Shown here one piece after another: positions 38,540 to 48,885 of a stretch of 64,000 nt of DNA (positions within the stretch are counted from its first letter, which is position 1; the number at the start of each line of letters is the position of its first letter). The notes under the pieces were generated by a model. The model ran no database searches, was not told where the DNA came from, and saw only the letters and a list, made by a program, of their open reading frames with translations. The stretch is from Sulfurimonas sp. SAG-AH-194-L11. Lineage in GTDB: Bacteria; Campylobacterota; Campylobacteria; Campylobacterales; Sulfurimonadaceae. The stretch lies in the NCBI RefSeq assembly GCF_029215995.1, contig NZ_JAEMVB010000001.1:1-64000 (forward strand), written 5' to 3'. Position numbers and translations under genes: made by a program.

Positions 38540-39868
38540 ATGAATAGACTACAAGACTACCTAAATGCACACGAAATAGGTGATATGCATCCTACTGATA
38601 TTGCTAAGATTTTAAAGAACTTAAGTGATGATGAGTTTTCTGATGCCATTAAACTTGTACCAAAGGATTTAGTCGGGGATGTAGCACTTGCTCTTCCTGA
38701 TAGATACTTTGATGATGTGGTTGAAAATCTTAGTGTAGATGAGCTTTCTCATGCTGTTACTGAGCTAGAGTCTGATGATCAAGCTGAATTTATGCAAGGG
38801 CTTGAAGATCTTGATGAAAATGTAGCAAATCAGGTGTTTGAGAACTTGCATGAGGATGATCAAGAAGAGATTCAAAAACTCAAAACATATGATGAAGATG
38901 AAGCCGGTGCACATATGCAACTTGAGCTTTTTACTGCGAAAAAAGATGAAATTGTCCAAGATGTCATTAAGCGTTTTGCACGACTAAGAAAAGAAAACAA
39001 GGTCGAAAATGTTCAAAACCTTTTTATCACTGATGAAGATAACAAACTTCAATATGCAGTAGGTTTAGATGACCTGCTCATTTTTGACTTTTCAAAAACT
39101 ATTCTACAAAACATAGACGCAAGTGAAGAGAGCTTTGAGCCTATAAAAGCAGTCGACACGGATGCTATAAAAGATGTTGTTCATATTTTTGAAGAGTATG
39201 ACCTTGGTGTTTTAGCCATCGTAAATGCTTATGGCGTTTTACTTGGACGTATCACTTCTGATGATATTTATGACATTATTAACGAGCATGCAACCGAACA
39301 GATGTATAATCTAGCCGGAGTAAATGATGATGCGGAGGAAGATGAAGAGATCCTCCATGCTGGTAGGAAACGGGCAACATGGCTAGGCTTAAACCTATTT
39401 ACTGCTATAGTCGCCTCTCTTGTTATTGGACTCTTTGCAGAGACTCTTGAGAGTATGGTAGCACTAGCAGTTCTTATGCCCATAGTTGCTTCTATGGGTG
39501 GTAATGCAGGTACACAGAGTCTAACTGTTGTAGTGCGACAACTAGCCCTAGGAGATATCTCAAAAGGTGATGCGATGAGGATTATAAAAAAAGAGGTTAT
39601 TATCGCCCTTGTAAATGGTTTCTTATTCGCTATAATAATAGGAATTATCGCAGCGGTATGGTTTGAGACCTCTATGCTTGGTGTAGTTATTGCCCTAAGT
39701 ATGGTTATAAACCTCTTTTTTGCTGGACTTTTTGGGGCGAGCATACCATTGCTACTTAAAAGAATGGATGTCGACCCTGCTATTGGAAGTACTGTTATTT
39801 TAACAACGGTTACCGATGTAGTTGGCTTTTTTAGCTTTTTAACACTTGCTACATATATATTACTATAA
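38540..39868 (+). CDS. mgtE: Magnesium transporter MgtE
   Basis: N domain, CBS pair, GGNAGTQSLTVVVRQLALG, C-terminal TM domain. Confidence 0.96.
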   Translation: MNRLQDYLNAHEIGDMHPTDIAKILKNLSDDEFSDAIKLVPKDLVGDVALALPDRYFDDVVENLSVDELSHAVTELESDDQAEFMQGLEDLDENVANQVFENLHEDDQEEIQKLKTYDEDEAGAHMQLELFTAKKDEIVQDVIKRFARLRKENKVENVQNLFITDEDNKLQYAVGLDDLLIFDFSKTILQNIDASEESFEPIKAVDTDAIKDVVHIFEEYDLGVLAIVNAYGVLLGRITSDDIYDIINEHATEQMYNLAGVNDDAEEDEEILHAGRKRATWLGLNLFTAIVASLVIGLFAETLESMVALAVLMPIVASMGGNAGTQSLTVVVRQLALGDISKGDAMRIIKKEVIIALVNGFLFAIIIGIIAAVWFETSMLGVVIALSMVINLFFAGLFGASIPLLLKRMDVDPAIGSTVILTTVTDVVGFFSFLTLATYILL

Positions 39869-39882
39869 GGAATTTGTAAAAA

Positions 39883-40926
39883 TTGGATCTTTTAATACTA
39901 TTTTTTGTCCTCTCTGTTGGGGTTTCATTTATCTGTTCTGTCTTAGAGTCAGTACTACTTTCTATCAATATGTCATATGTTGCTGTTTTAGAAAAAGAGC
40001 AACCAACTACTGGAAAACTTCTGCGTTTACAAAAAGAGAATATCAATAAATCTATCGCAGGTATTTTAATACTAAACACTATTGCCAACACTTTAGGTGC
40101 AGCTGCTGTTGGTGCACAAGCTGCTATTATTTGGGGAAATGATGCTGTTGTTATCGTCTCTGTTGTCTTAACTTTTGCCATTTTATTTTTAAGTGAGATT
40201 ATTCCAAAAACTATTGGAGCGATGTACTGGAAGAGCTTAGCACCACTCGCTTCACAATTTATCCGTCTTTTTATCTGGATAACTTATCCTATCATTCTAA
40301 TGACTCTTTTTGTAACAAATAAAATTGGACAAAATGCAGATGATGCAAACTCCCTTACAAAAGAGGAGTTATTAGAGTCTATGCTTCAGAGTGAAGATGA
40401 TGGCGTTATAGATGAGAAAGAATCTGATGTCATTGAGAACATTTTAAATCTTGATAACATCAAAGTAAGCGAAGTTTTAACACCGCGTTCTGTAGTTTTT
40501 GCTCTTGATGAGAACATGACTATCAAAGAAGTAATAGCAACACAAGAAGCGATATTTAAATTTTCTCGTATTCCTGTTTATAAAGAGAGTATTGAGAATG
40601 TCACTGGACTAGTCCTCACAAAAAGAATCTTCAAACAAGCACTAAGCGATGATAATGTAACACTAAAGTCCATTAAAAAAGAGATGTTTTCTATAAATGA
40701 AAATATCCCCGTGAGTAAAGCACTCGATATGTTTATAGCTAAAAAAGACCATATGTTCTTAGTTATGGACAATTATGACCAGACTGATGGAATCATTACC
40801 TTAGAAGATTGTGTTGAGACTATTTTAGGTGTTGAGATAATGGATGAGAGTGATACCACAGAAGATATGCGCGAATTAGCTAAACGAAAAATGAAATTAA
40901 AACGCAAAGCTAAAGAAAACGACTAA
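39883..40926 (+). CDS. CNNM/CorC-like hemolysin family transporter with CBS pair
   Basis: DUF21 TM domain, LSEIIPKTIGAMYW, VLTPRSVVFALDENMTIKEVI; TTG start. Confidence 0.9.
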   Translation: MDLLILFFVLSVGVSFICSVLESVLLSINMSYVAVLEKEQPTTGKLLRLQKENINKSIAGILILNTIANTLGAAAVGAQAAIIWGNDAVVIVSVVLTFAILFLSEIIPKTIGAMYWKSLAPLASQFIRLFIWITYPIILMTLFVTNKIGQNADDANSLTKEELLESMLQSEDDGVIDEKESDVIENILNLDNIKVSEVLTPRSVVFALDENMTIKEVIATQEAIFKFSRIPVYKESIENVTGLVLTKRIFKQALSDDNVTLKSIKKEMFSINENIPVSKALDMFIAKKDHMFLVMDNYDQTDGIITLEDCVETILGVEIMDESDTTEDMRELAKRKMKLKRKAKEND

Positions 40927-41033
40927 TCTTCTTGTGGTCGAATAAGGAGAGAAAAGATTGGTTTAGTTCCTTTTCATGTCAGTAGTATACGACACAAATG
41001 TAAATAAATTGTGAATATAAGTTATTTTTCAAC

Positions 41034-42215
41034 TTACATCCCTGGAATACGAGGAATCTTTCCTAATTTTGAGTTCTTACAGTAAACACCCCAACCGCGT
41101 TTTAGCCAGTGTCCTATGATCGGCATAGGTAACATGAAAGCACGTTTGGCATCACGATATACAAATGAAGCACCATCTCCACTATCCATAACACAGATGA
41201 TGTTTATGTGCTCCTTGTAACCCTTAAAGTCACTCCTTCCACTCTCTCTAGCATGGATGTTGTGTGCAACATTTTTTGCCATAAGCTCTGCCATATGACC
41301 CTGTTTTGCTCCCCAGTCATAGCCAACAAGTGCAGCGGCATCACCAATGGCATAAATATTTGTTGCACTCCCATCCTCAGCTAAAACATTTGAGTAGTCA
41401 TCTGTTTTGATAAAACCAGCCTCATTTTGCGGTAAGTCAGAGTTGATGATAAAGTCATGTCCATGACCCGCTGGGATAAACATAGTAAAATCAGCCTCAA
41501 GTAGTGTCTCATCTTCAAAGTTAATACCCTCTTTACAGAATCCTGTTATTTTCGTACCAAAATGTTTTTTGATATCTAGTTTAGAGAAAAACTTATCCAT
41601 CATCACTAAAGCTTGTTCTCCCATTCTTGCACCTGGTTTAGGCATTGGTGCAAAAAAAGTCAACTCAAATTTATCGCGTATTCCTCTCTTTTTAAGCATA
41701 TTATGAACATTAAAAAGTAGCTCAAACGCAGGACCACCACGAACAGCAGATGAGTCTTTAGGGTTACCACCAAATCCCATGGCAATTTTTCCCCCTCCCT
41801 TTGCAACTAAAGCATCAAGAGCATCACGGATTTTTAAAGAGTCCTCAGGTTTTCCACAGATGGATAGAGTATTTTCTATACCCTTATGTTTCATCTTTGC
41901 AGCACCTATAGCGATGATAAGGTAGTCATAATCTGATAGAAGCTCTCCAGATGCAAGTTTTACACTGTTTGTTGCTTGTGAGATTTCACTCACAGTCTCT
42001 ACAATAAGCTTAAAGTTATGTATCCCCTCTAAACGGTGCAAATCAACACACATATCACTAAATTCGCTTCCATGTGTTGGGATCCAAATGGAAGTAGGAT
42101 AGATATAGAAGTAATCTCTCTCACTCACAAGTGTTACATCATAGTTTAATTTTTTAAGATGAATGGCTGCATCTAAACCTGCAAACCCACCACCAAGAAT
42201 AAGTACTTTTTTCAT
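41034..42215 (-). CDS. FAD-dependent pyridine nucleotide-disulfide oxidoreductase (SQR/NDH-2-like)
   Basis: LILGGGFAGLDAAIHLKKLNYDVTLV; TNIYAIGDAAALVGYDWGAKQGHMAELMAKNVAHNI. Confidence 0.85.
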   Translation of the reverse strand: MKKVLILGGGFAGLDAAIHLKKLNYDVTLVSERDYFYIYPTSIWIPTHGSEFSDMCVDLHRLEGIHNFKLIVETVSEISQATNSVKLASGELLSDYDYLIIAIGAAKMKHKGIENTLSICGKPEDSLKIRDALDALVAKGGGKIAMGFGGNPKDSSAVRGGPAFELLFNVHNMLKKRGIRDKFELTFFAPMPKPGARMGEQALVMMDKFFSKLDIKKHFGTKITGFCKEGINFEDETLLEADFTMFIPAGHGHDFIINSDLPQNEAGFIKTDDYSNVLAEDGSATNIYAIGDAAALVGYDWGAKQGHMAELMAKNVAHNIHARESGRSDFKGYKEHINIICVMDSGDGASFVYRDAKRAFMLPMPIIGHWLKRGWGVYCKNSKLGKIPRIPGM

Positions 42216-42273
42216 AATAACTCCATATAATAATAAATATTATATAAGAAGAGTGGTAAATGTATGGTAAAGA

Positions 42274-43146
42274 TTATTTTTTATTGAGATAATAAACTGC
42301 TAGCATACTCACAAAACCACCCACAATGATATGCATCTCAATAGGTTCATCTAAAACCAACCAAGCACTTGCTAAGGCAAACACGGGGACAAGAAACATA
42401 AAAGAGCTTGTTACCTGACTTCCTAACTTAGATGAAGCCATAAAAAAGATAGTCGTAGCGATAGTTTGACCAAAAACTGCAAGATAAATAAGCGAAACCC
42501 AAAACGACATATCTTCATCAAAAACAGAGAGTAAATCAGCATCAAATGCATAAATAAATGAGCTCATAGTCGCTACAAGCGAGATAAAAAAACTATAATG
42601 GACAGGGTGAATATATTTCGCTGAGTGTTGTGAGAGGAGTGTAACACCTGCCCAGACCAAAGCACAGAGTAAAAAGTAGATGTTTGAACTATTTAAAAAG
42701 AGTGAGATATTATCAAGTTCAAGAAGGATAAAGCCACCTAAAAGACCAAGAAAAAGTGCAATAAATTGTACTGTTGTTAACTGTTTTTTATACAAAAGAG
42801 CAAAGAGTATAAAAGTTAAAATAGGACTAAAAGTAGTGATGATAACACTTCCAGAACCTGCAAATCCACTAGAGATACCTATGAATGAGAAAACCATAAA
42901 CAAGATATTTAAAATAGAACTACTCCCTATGTAGACAAGAGCCCCTCTGTTAAGAGTGATGGGTTTGTTAAAAAAATATAAAATAGGAATAAAAGCGAGA
43001 CTCATAAGAAAAAAGCGCCAAAAGACGATAACTTCTATTGTTTGGGTGTAGGTGAGAATTTTTAGCGCTGTCCAACCACCACCCCAAAGCAGCATTGCAA
43101 GGAGTAGTAAGTATTTGTATGTTTTAAGCTCGTTTTTCATAAACAT
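42274..43146 (-). CDS. EamA/DMT family transporter
   Basis: Ten TM; LLAMLLWGGGWTALKI; second EamA repeat. Confidence 0.88.
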   Translation of the reverse strand: MFMKNELKTYKYLLLLAMLLWGGGWTALKILTYTQTIEVIVFWRFFLMSLAFIPILYFFNKPITLNRGALVYIGSSSILNILFMVFSFIGISSGFAGSGSVIITTFSPILTFILFALLYKKQLTTVQFIALFLGLLGGFILLELDNISLFLNSSNIYFLLCALVWAGVTLLSQHSAKYIHPVHYSFFISLVATMSSFIYAFDADLLSVFDEDMSFWVSLIYLAVFGQTIATTIFFMASSKLGSQVTSSFMFLVPVFALASAWLVLDEPIEMHIIVGGFVSMLAVYYLNKK

Positions 43147-44335
43147 CTATGATTTTTGTAACAACTAAGTCGGAGGTAACATTAAGTGAAGTACGGCACA
43201 TATCTAGGATTCTATCTACGGCTACAACTACTGCTATATACTCAACAGGAAGGCCGAGTTGGTTTAAAATAACAACCATCATAACAAGCGAAGCACTTGG
43301 CAAAGCGGCAACACCTATGCTTAAAGAGACAACAGTTATACCGAGTAAAACTTGATCGGAAAAACTTAGAACTGTACCTGAGAGATTTGCAATGTATAAA
43401 ACGGCAACGGTGAGATATGCTGCTGTTCCGTCCATCGAAACAGTTGCCCCAAGGGGAAGAACAAAAGAGGCTGTTTTTTTATCAACGCCACCTATCTCTT
43501 CAACTATTCGCATACTTACAGGGAGGGTAGCAGCCGAAGAAGCCGTTGAAAATGCCATAATAGAAGCTTCTCTTACAGAGAGTAGATACTCATAGGGTTT
43601 TATTTTTGCAAATAGCTTGAGCACTATCGGGAGGGTGATAATTCCATGAAAGATTATAACACCTACAACAACTAAGATGTACTTGTAAAGCCCTAAGATA
43701 ACATCTATCCCTTGATCAGCTATAACATAAGAGATAAGGGAGAACACACCTATAGGTGTCAGTTTAATAATCCACTCTGAGATAATAAGCATCGCTTCAC
43801 TCACAGAGTTAAATAGATTTACAAGTGGCTCTTGCTGTTTTTTTGAGAGGTATAAAGAAGCAACTCCAAACATAACTGCAAAAACAATTATCTGCATCAT
43901 CGAACCACTACTGAGTGAGTGAAAAATATTTGTCGGGATAAAACTCAGTAACATTGCTTCTAAGGAAAAAGGAGCTATCGCTTGTGCTTTAGCAAACTCT
44001 AAACCCTCACTACTTATATGCTCACCAATATGAAAAATATTCATAGCTATAATGGCTAAAACAACCGCTAACGCCGTTGTAAGCATATAGAGTCCGATAG
44101 TACGAAGACCCATGCGTTTGAGATGCTCAATCGATCCTAAACCAAGTATGGCTACAAAGATACTAGAAAAAACCAAAGGCACAACTAGCATCTTTAAAAA
44201 GTAGATAAATGCAGTACCTATGACTTTTTGTTTGAGCGCAAGTTCTGGAAGGAGTACACCAAAGAGCACACCGAGTATGATACCTAAGATAACAAGAGTA
44301 TTAGTTGTAGTATATTTGCGTAATTTTTTTATCAA
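43124..44335 (-). CDS. Dicarboxylate/amino acid:cation symporter
   Basis: AFSTASSAATLPVSMRIVEE, PLGATVSMDGTAAYLTVAVLYIANLSG. Confidence 0.95.
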   Translation of the reverse strand: MIKKLRKYTTTNTLVILGIILGVLFGVLLPELALKQKVIGTAFIYFLKMLVVPLVFSSIFVAILGLGSIEHLKRMGLRTIGLYMLTTALAVVLAIIAMNIFHIGEHISSEGLEFAKAQAIAPFSLEAMLLSFIPTNIFHSLSSGSMMQIIVFAVMFGVASLYLSKKQQEPLVNLFNSVSEAMLIISEWIIKLTPIGVFSLISYVIADQGIDVILGLYKYILVVVGVIIFHGIITLPIVLKLFAKIKPYEYLLSVREASIMAFSTASSAATLPVSMRIVEEIGGVDKKTASFVLPLGATVSMDGTAAYLTVAVLYIANLSGTVLSFSDQVLLGITVVSLSIGVAALPSASLVMMVVILNQLGLPVEYIAVVVAVDRILDMCRTSLNVTSDLVVTKIIDVYEKRA

Positions 44336-44367
44336 ATCAATCCCTTTAAAGGCATCATTTTAGCGTA

Positions 44368-46167
44368 TTATAAAAGATTTTTCTTTATCCAGTATGAAAG
44401 CACATAGAGTCCCCATATATGCTGTTTAAAAGCACCTCTCTTCGCACCGGCTATATACTCATCTAAGATTTTTTCTCTAAAGAGTCCTGTCTCTTTGTTC
44501 ACTTCTTTAATAAGAGTAATTCTTTGTGAGTTTATAAGATACTCCATATAGGGATTTGCGAAGCCTTTTTTCTTGCGTTTGAGTATTTTTTCATCGAGTT
44601 TTCCTCTCATCACATTTTTGAGTAGCGATTTTGTTATCCCATCCTCGTAACGCAGTTTAGGGTCTATACTAAAAACAGTCTCAACAAGTTTATGATCTAA
44701 AAAAGGAGTACGGGATTCTATAGAGTGCGCCATACTTACACGGTCGAGCTTACTTAAAAAGTGTTCCCCTTGAAAAAGATTTAGGTCTATGTAGGAGTAC
44801 CAACTAGATGCATCTGTATGCGCAGAATTTATAAATCGCTCTCTATAAGCATCTAAATATTTCAAACTTGAATTATCTTTAACATTTCTTCGCATAAGGG
44901 CATTTTTTTGCAGGTCAGAAAAGCTCTCTCCACTTGTACGAAAAAGGAGGGTATCATCAAAAACTCGCTTGTACCACTCCCACTCTCTATTGTTTGAAAA
45001 ATTTGCACGAAAATACTTCTTTAACCAATTTTTATGGGCTAAATTTCCCGCACCCTCTATGTCAAGATACTCAAAATACTGTCTATACCCTAAAAAGAGC
45101 TCATCACTCCCCTCTCCACTAAGAACAACTCTATGTCCATCCTCTTTTATCTTCTCAAAAAGAAGGTAAAGAGGTACAGCAGCAGGGTCGTTAAGTGGCT
45201 GGTCCATAGTATCTAAAACCTTATCACTAGCCTCTATAAACATCGCCTCATCTATCTCTACTTCTGTATTGCCAATACCTAAAAAATCAGCCGTAGCTTT
45301 TGCATTTTCTCGCTCATCATACTTAGAAAACTCTTTGTAACCGAGTGTATATGTTGGTATGTTTAAGCCTTGTTTCTTTGCATAGTAGTTTATAGTCGCA
45401 CTGTCTATTCCTCCCGAGAGTAGAGAAGCAGTTGAAGCATCACAACTAAGACGCAATGCCATCGACTCTTCTAAAACTTTCTCTATCTCTTGCACTGCCT
45501 CGTATTTATCTGTTATTATATTTGGTTTAACAGATAAAATATCATAGTATCTTTGAATACTCAAAGTACTGTCTTTATATATGGCATACTCTCCAGCAGC
45601 TAAGGTTTTGATACCTTGAAAAAAAGTATAGGGTGGCGTTGGTGCTAAAAAAGAGAGATAAGAGAGTAGTGCATCTTCATCCATCTGTACTTTTTTCAAA
45701 AAAGGTACTAAAGCTTTTATCTCTGAAGCAAATACAAATGAGTCACCATGAAGGTAGTAGAGAGGTTTTTTTCCAAGTCTATCACGAAAGAGATAGAGTG
45801 TCTCACCATCAAGTAAGGCTATCGCGAACATACCACGAAGATGAGTAACAAATGCCACTCCCCATTTAAGATATGCCGCAATGATAACTTCACTATCACC
45901 CTGCGTTACAAACTCATACTCTAACTCTTTTTTGAGTTCTTTAAAGTTATAAATCTCTCCATTAAATGAGAGTAAAATATTTTTATGTTTTAAAGGTTGG
46001 TGTGAGCGATAATGTGAATCTTCTATGCTAAGACGCTGATGTGCAAAAAAGAGTCTATCTTTTTGTACAATTCCACAATAGTCGGGTCCACGATGTGAGA
46101 GTTTCGCTAAAGCACTCTTAGCCATTACTTCACTATACTCACCTAAAATTCCCAACACTCCACACAT
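44368..46167 (-). CDS. asnB: Asparagine synthetase (glutamine-hydrolysing)
   Basis: MCGVLGILGE GATase II N-terminus; LLSGGIDSATINYYAK; VLSGEGSDELFLGYRQY. Confidence 0.95.
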   Translation of the reverse strand: MCGVLGILGEYSEVMAKSALAKLSHRGPDYCGIVQKDRLFFAHQRLSIEDSHYRSHQPLKHKNILLSFNGEIYNFKELKKELEYEFVTQGDSEVIIAAYLKWGVAFVTHLRGMFAIALLDGETLYLFRDRLGKKPLYYLHGDSFVFASEIKALVPFLKKVQMDEDALLSYLSFLAPTPPYTFFQGIKTLAAGEYAIYKDSTLSIQRYYDILSVKPNIITDKYEAVQEIEKVLEESMALRLSCDASTASLLSGGIDSATINYYAKKQGLNIPTYTLGYKEFSKYDERENAKATADFLGIGNTEVEIDEAMFIEASDKVLDTMDQPLNDPAAVPLYLLFEKIKEDGHRVVLSGEGSDELFLGYRQYFEYLDIEGAGNLAHKNWLKKYFRANFSNNREWEWYKRVFDDTLLFRTSGESFSDLQKNALMRRNVKDNSSLKYLDAYRERFINSAHTDASSWYSYIDLNLFQGEHFLSKLDRVSMAHSIESRTPFLDHKLVETVFSIDPKLRYEDGITKSLLKNVMRGKLDEKILKRKKKGFANPYMEYLINSQRITLIKEVNKETGLFREKILDEYIAGAKRGAFKQHIWGLYVLSYWIKKNLL

Positions 46168-46289
46168 ATATAAAATCCTTTTTTATAAGATACTAACATA
46201 AACTTCTAAAATTAACATTTCAAACTTAGTCAGTTTATAGGATTTATAGTGTAAAATTCCATCATTAAATTTAACATAAAGATATTATT

Positions 46290-46577
46290 ATGCAAACAAA
46301 AGAAGCAGTAGAAATCGGATTTGACAAGCTAACTCTTATTCAAAAGATAAATGCGATTGATGTTATCATCGATGAGAAGATTAGAGAATTTTTACAAGCA
46401 GATGATGGAGACTTAGACTTCATCGATGTTAAAGAGACAAATGGACTTACTGATGTTTACATCTCTTATGTAGGGGCTTGTGGTTCATGTGACAGCTCAG
46501 GCGGTACACTTACTTCTATACAAAGAATCTTAAATGGTCAACTTGAGACAGAAAAGATAAGAGTTTACGCAGTTTAA
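46290..46577 (+). CDS. NifU C-terminal domain-like Fe-S scaffold protein
   Basis: IREFLQADDGDLDFIDV...VYISYVGACGSCDSSGGTL (CxxC). Confidence 0.88.
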   Translation: MQTKEAVEIGFDKLTLIQKINAIDVIIDEKIREFLQADDGDLDFIDVKETNGLTDVYISYVGACGSCDSSGGTLTSIQRILNGQLETEKIRVYAV

Positions 46578-46595
46578 AAGTAAAAGGCTAGAGAG

Positions 46596-47021
46596 ATGGG
46601 TGGTTTTGAAGGTGGCGATGAGGGTGGTTTTTGGGATGAAGATGCCATTGAGACTCTCATCAAAAAGCAAAACAATAAAAAAACTTCTACAAAAGCAAAA
46701 GTTTTAGTAAAGAGCATCAATGGTGCTTATACTCTGAGTGGTGACCCTTCTATAAGTATAGTCCCTAGTTCTTGTGCAAGTTTTACCATAGAAGATTCTC
46801 ATAGCATTCCACTTGAATCAAATACCATTTACAAAACTTACAAGGCTCTCCTTGAGTTTACATGTGACTCAGATATAGAAGAGCTTTTCTCTGAGCATAA
46901 GGTGGTCGTAAGTAGCTACACACCTACTACTGCTACAAGTTTTTTACTCTTAACAAAAGAGCTCTGCAACCTAGTACTCAGTGAAAATGAACTTCAGTTT
47001 ATAGAGCAAAAAGCTCTTTAA
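46596..47021 (+). CDS. Hypothetical protein
   Basis: ORF between NifU-like gene and convergent 47018..47398. Confidence 0.6.
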   Translation: MGGFEGGDEGGFWDEDAIETLIKKQNNKKTSTKAKVLVKSINGAYTLSGDPSISIVPSSCASFTIEDSHSIPLESNTIYKTYKALLEFTCDSDIEELFSEHKVVVSSYTPTTATSFLLLTKELCNLVLSENELQFIEQKAL

Positions 47022-47398
47022 AGATCTGGTACCATCTTCTCAAACTCATCTAAGACATTTTTTATATTTTGTTCTTGAGTGATTTGAGACATATCTGCCT
47101 CAAGAACATTACACTCAGCTACGATACCTTTAAAAAGCACCTCATTTACACTCCGAGTATCACCATACATAAAGATGTACTCTTCACATTCATGTGTCTC
47201 TGCTATTTCTATTATTAGCTCTTTTAAAAGTTGTGACTCTTGAGCGTCTAAAGAGCAGACCTGTAGAACATTCCACATTTTATACTCAAATTCTGTTAAG
47301 TTTATATCCTCTTTACCGTAGAGCACAACGACCAAAGGCACGAAGTTTGAAGTGATACCCGCCGGTGTAAAGTGATAAGAAAATTTCTGTTTTTTCAT
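47018..47398 (-). CDS. Hypothetical protein
   Basis: 126-aa ORF with upstream intergenic region. Confidence 0.6.
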   Translation of the reverse strand: MKKQKFSYHFTPAGITSNFVPLVVVLYGKEDINLTEFEYKMWNVLQVCSLDAQESQLLKELIIEIAETHECEEYIFMYGDTRSVNEVLFKGIVAECNVLEADMSQITQEQNIKNVLDEFEKMVPDL

Positions 47399-47462
47399 TG
47401 TATATACCCCTATTTTAATATTATACCTTAGATAAGCTATAATTCTAAAAAAGGAAATCTTT

Positions 47463-47888
47463 TTGAGTTATACATCTTGGTTTAAAGAACATGCAGACAA
47501 ACATAAGGTCATAGTGACGAAACTTGTAGCAAAAAACTACACAAAAGAGCAAATCATAGACTACTTTGACTTTGATAACATGCTCAAAGAAGAGAGTGAC
47601 TTCTGTCCAATGTATGCAAAAAATAAAAAGTGTCATGACATGGAGAAGCTCAACTGTTATCTTTGTGCCTGTCCAAACTTTCGCTTTGATGATAATGGTA
47701 TAAAAAAAGTAGAAAAGAACACACAGTTTAGCTTTTGTGACATCGAGTCAAAGGATGGAAGACAGGGGGTTTACGGTGATAAAATCCATCAGGACTGCTC
47801 AAAATGTGGTGTTCCCCATCACCGCTCTTATGTTGAAAAACATTTTGATTTAGAGTGGACTAAGGTTATGAAGCAGTGTCTTTTATAA
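47463..47888 (+). CDS. Cysteine-rich small domain protein
   Basis: CPMYAKNKKCHDMEKLNCYLCACPNF cysteine cluster; TTG start. Confidence 0.78.
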   Translation: MSYTSWFKEHADKHKVIVTKLVAKNYTKEQIIDYFDFDNMLKEESDFCPMYAKNKKCHDMEKLNCYLCACPNFRFDDNGIKKVEKNTQFSFCDIESKDGRQGVYGDKIHQDCSKCGVPHHRSYVEKHFDLEWTKVMKQCLL

Positions 47889-47889
47889 G

Positions 47890-48669
47890 ATGGGAGTAAA
47901 AAGAGCCCTCTCGCTCAAGCAGGTAAAATCCCTCTTCCCTCACTATACTTTTACTAGCCTAAGACCTAGTTCAAGTGGCGTCGTAGATACAACTTACATC
48001 TCAGATAAGTATATCATCAAATATTATGAACGCCATATTCAAGAGAGAATCTCTCTTGATGAAAAAATTTTACTCTCTTTGTATTCTGTAGGGTTAAAGG
48101 TACCTAGACTTCTTACAGATACTGAGGGCTGGTACCTTTATGAAAAACTTCAAGGAGAAGTGCCAAAATCAATTCAACTTTTTCATATCCAAGCACTTGC
48201 TCGTTTTATGGCAAAGTTTCACACACAAAAGCTCTACCATAGAGAAGATTTTTTACAAAAAAAGAGCATACAAACTGCACTTTTAGCTATAAAACATACT
48301 CATTACCGACTTTACAAAGAGCTTGAAGTTCTCAAAACTTATACTCCTAAAAATGATGGTTTTATTCATGGAGATATATTTAAAGACAACACACTCTTTT
48401 GTGGAAATAAGATAAAGGTTTTTGACTTTATAGATGGGGGAAATGGCTCTTATGTTTTTGACATAGCAGTAGCCCTACTCTCCTTTAACACACAAAATAA
48501 AGACTCCTTTCTCAGAGTATTTTTAAATACTTATAACCAAAACTCTCCTCGAAAGATTCATAAAAAAGAGCTTTTAGAGAACATAAAAATAGCTGCTCTC
48601 TTTTATGGAATGCTTCGTCTTTATGAGCAAAAAGATACTAAAAGAGCAAAAGAGTTGATATTTCGGTAA
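47890..48669 (+). CDS. APH-fold (choline kinase/type II homoserine kinase-like) phosphotransferase
   Basis: GFIHGDIFKDNTLFCGNKIKVFDFIDGGNGSYVFDIAVAL Brenner and DFD-type motifs. Confidence 0.82.
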   Translation: MGVKRALSLKQVKSLFPHYTFTSLRPSSSGVVDTTYISDKYIIKYYERHIQERISLDEKILLSLYSVGLKVPRLLTDTEGWYLYEKLQGEVPKSIQLFHIQALARFMAKFHTQKLYHREDFLQKKSIQTALLAIKHTHYRLYKELEVLKTYTPKNDGFIHGDIFKDNTLFCGNKIKVFDFIDGGNGSYVFDIAVALLSFNTQNKDSFLRVFLNTYNQNSPRKIHKKELLENIKIAALFYGMLRLYEQKDTKRAKELIFR

Positions 48670-48678
48670 AATAACAGC

Positions 48679-48885
48679 ATGAATATTCAGATAAACCAAG
48701 ATAACTATGAAAACCTTAAAAACTTTAAAGAAATTCTCAAAAAAGATGAATCAACTATAATAAATGAAGCCTTAGAGGTCTACTTTAATGCACAGAACAA
48801 GATTCTTTTAGAGAAAAACCTTGATAATGAAAATGCTATGACTAACTTAGACTTTGATGAATTTTGGGATGATGTAGAGATATGA
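48679..48885 (+). CDS. Small hypothetical protein (possible ribbon-helix-helix-like)
   Basis: 68 aa, overlaps start of CobD-like gene; KKDESTIINEALEVYF. Confidence 0.5.
   Translation: MNIQINQDNYENLKNFKEILKKDESTIINEALEVYFNAQNKILLEKNLDNENAMTNLDFDEFWDDVEI

Noticed and set aside
39268-39744. 158-aa minus-strand ORF opposite mgtE
   Set aside because: Fully antisense to a well-supported mgtE; low-complexity Ser/Ile/Thr translation typical of shadow ORFs
39849-40181. 110-aa minus-strand ORF opposite CNNM gene
   Set aside because: Antisense to a domain-supported gene
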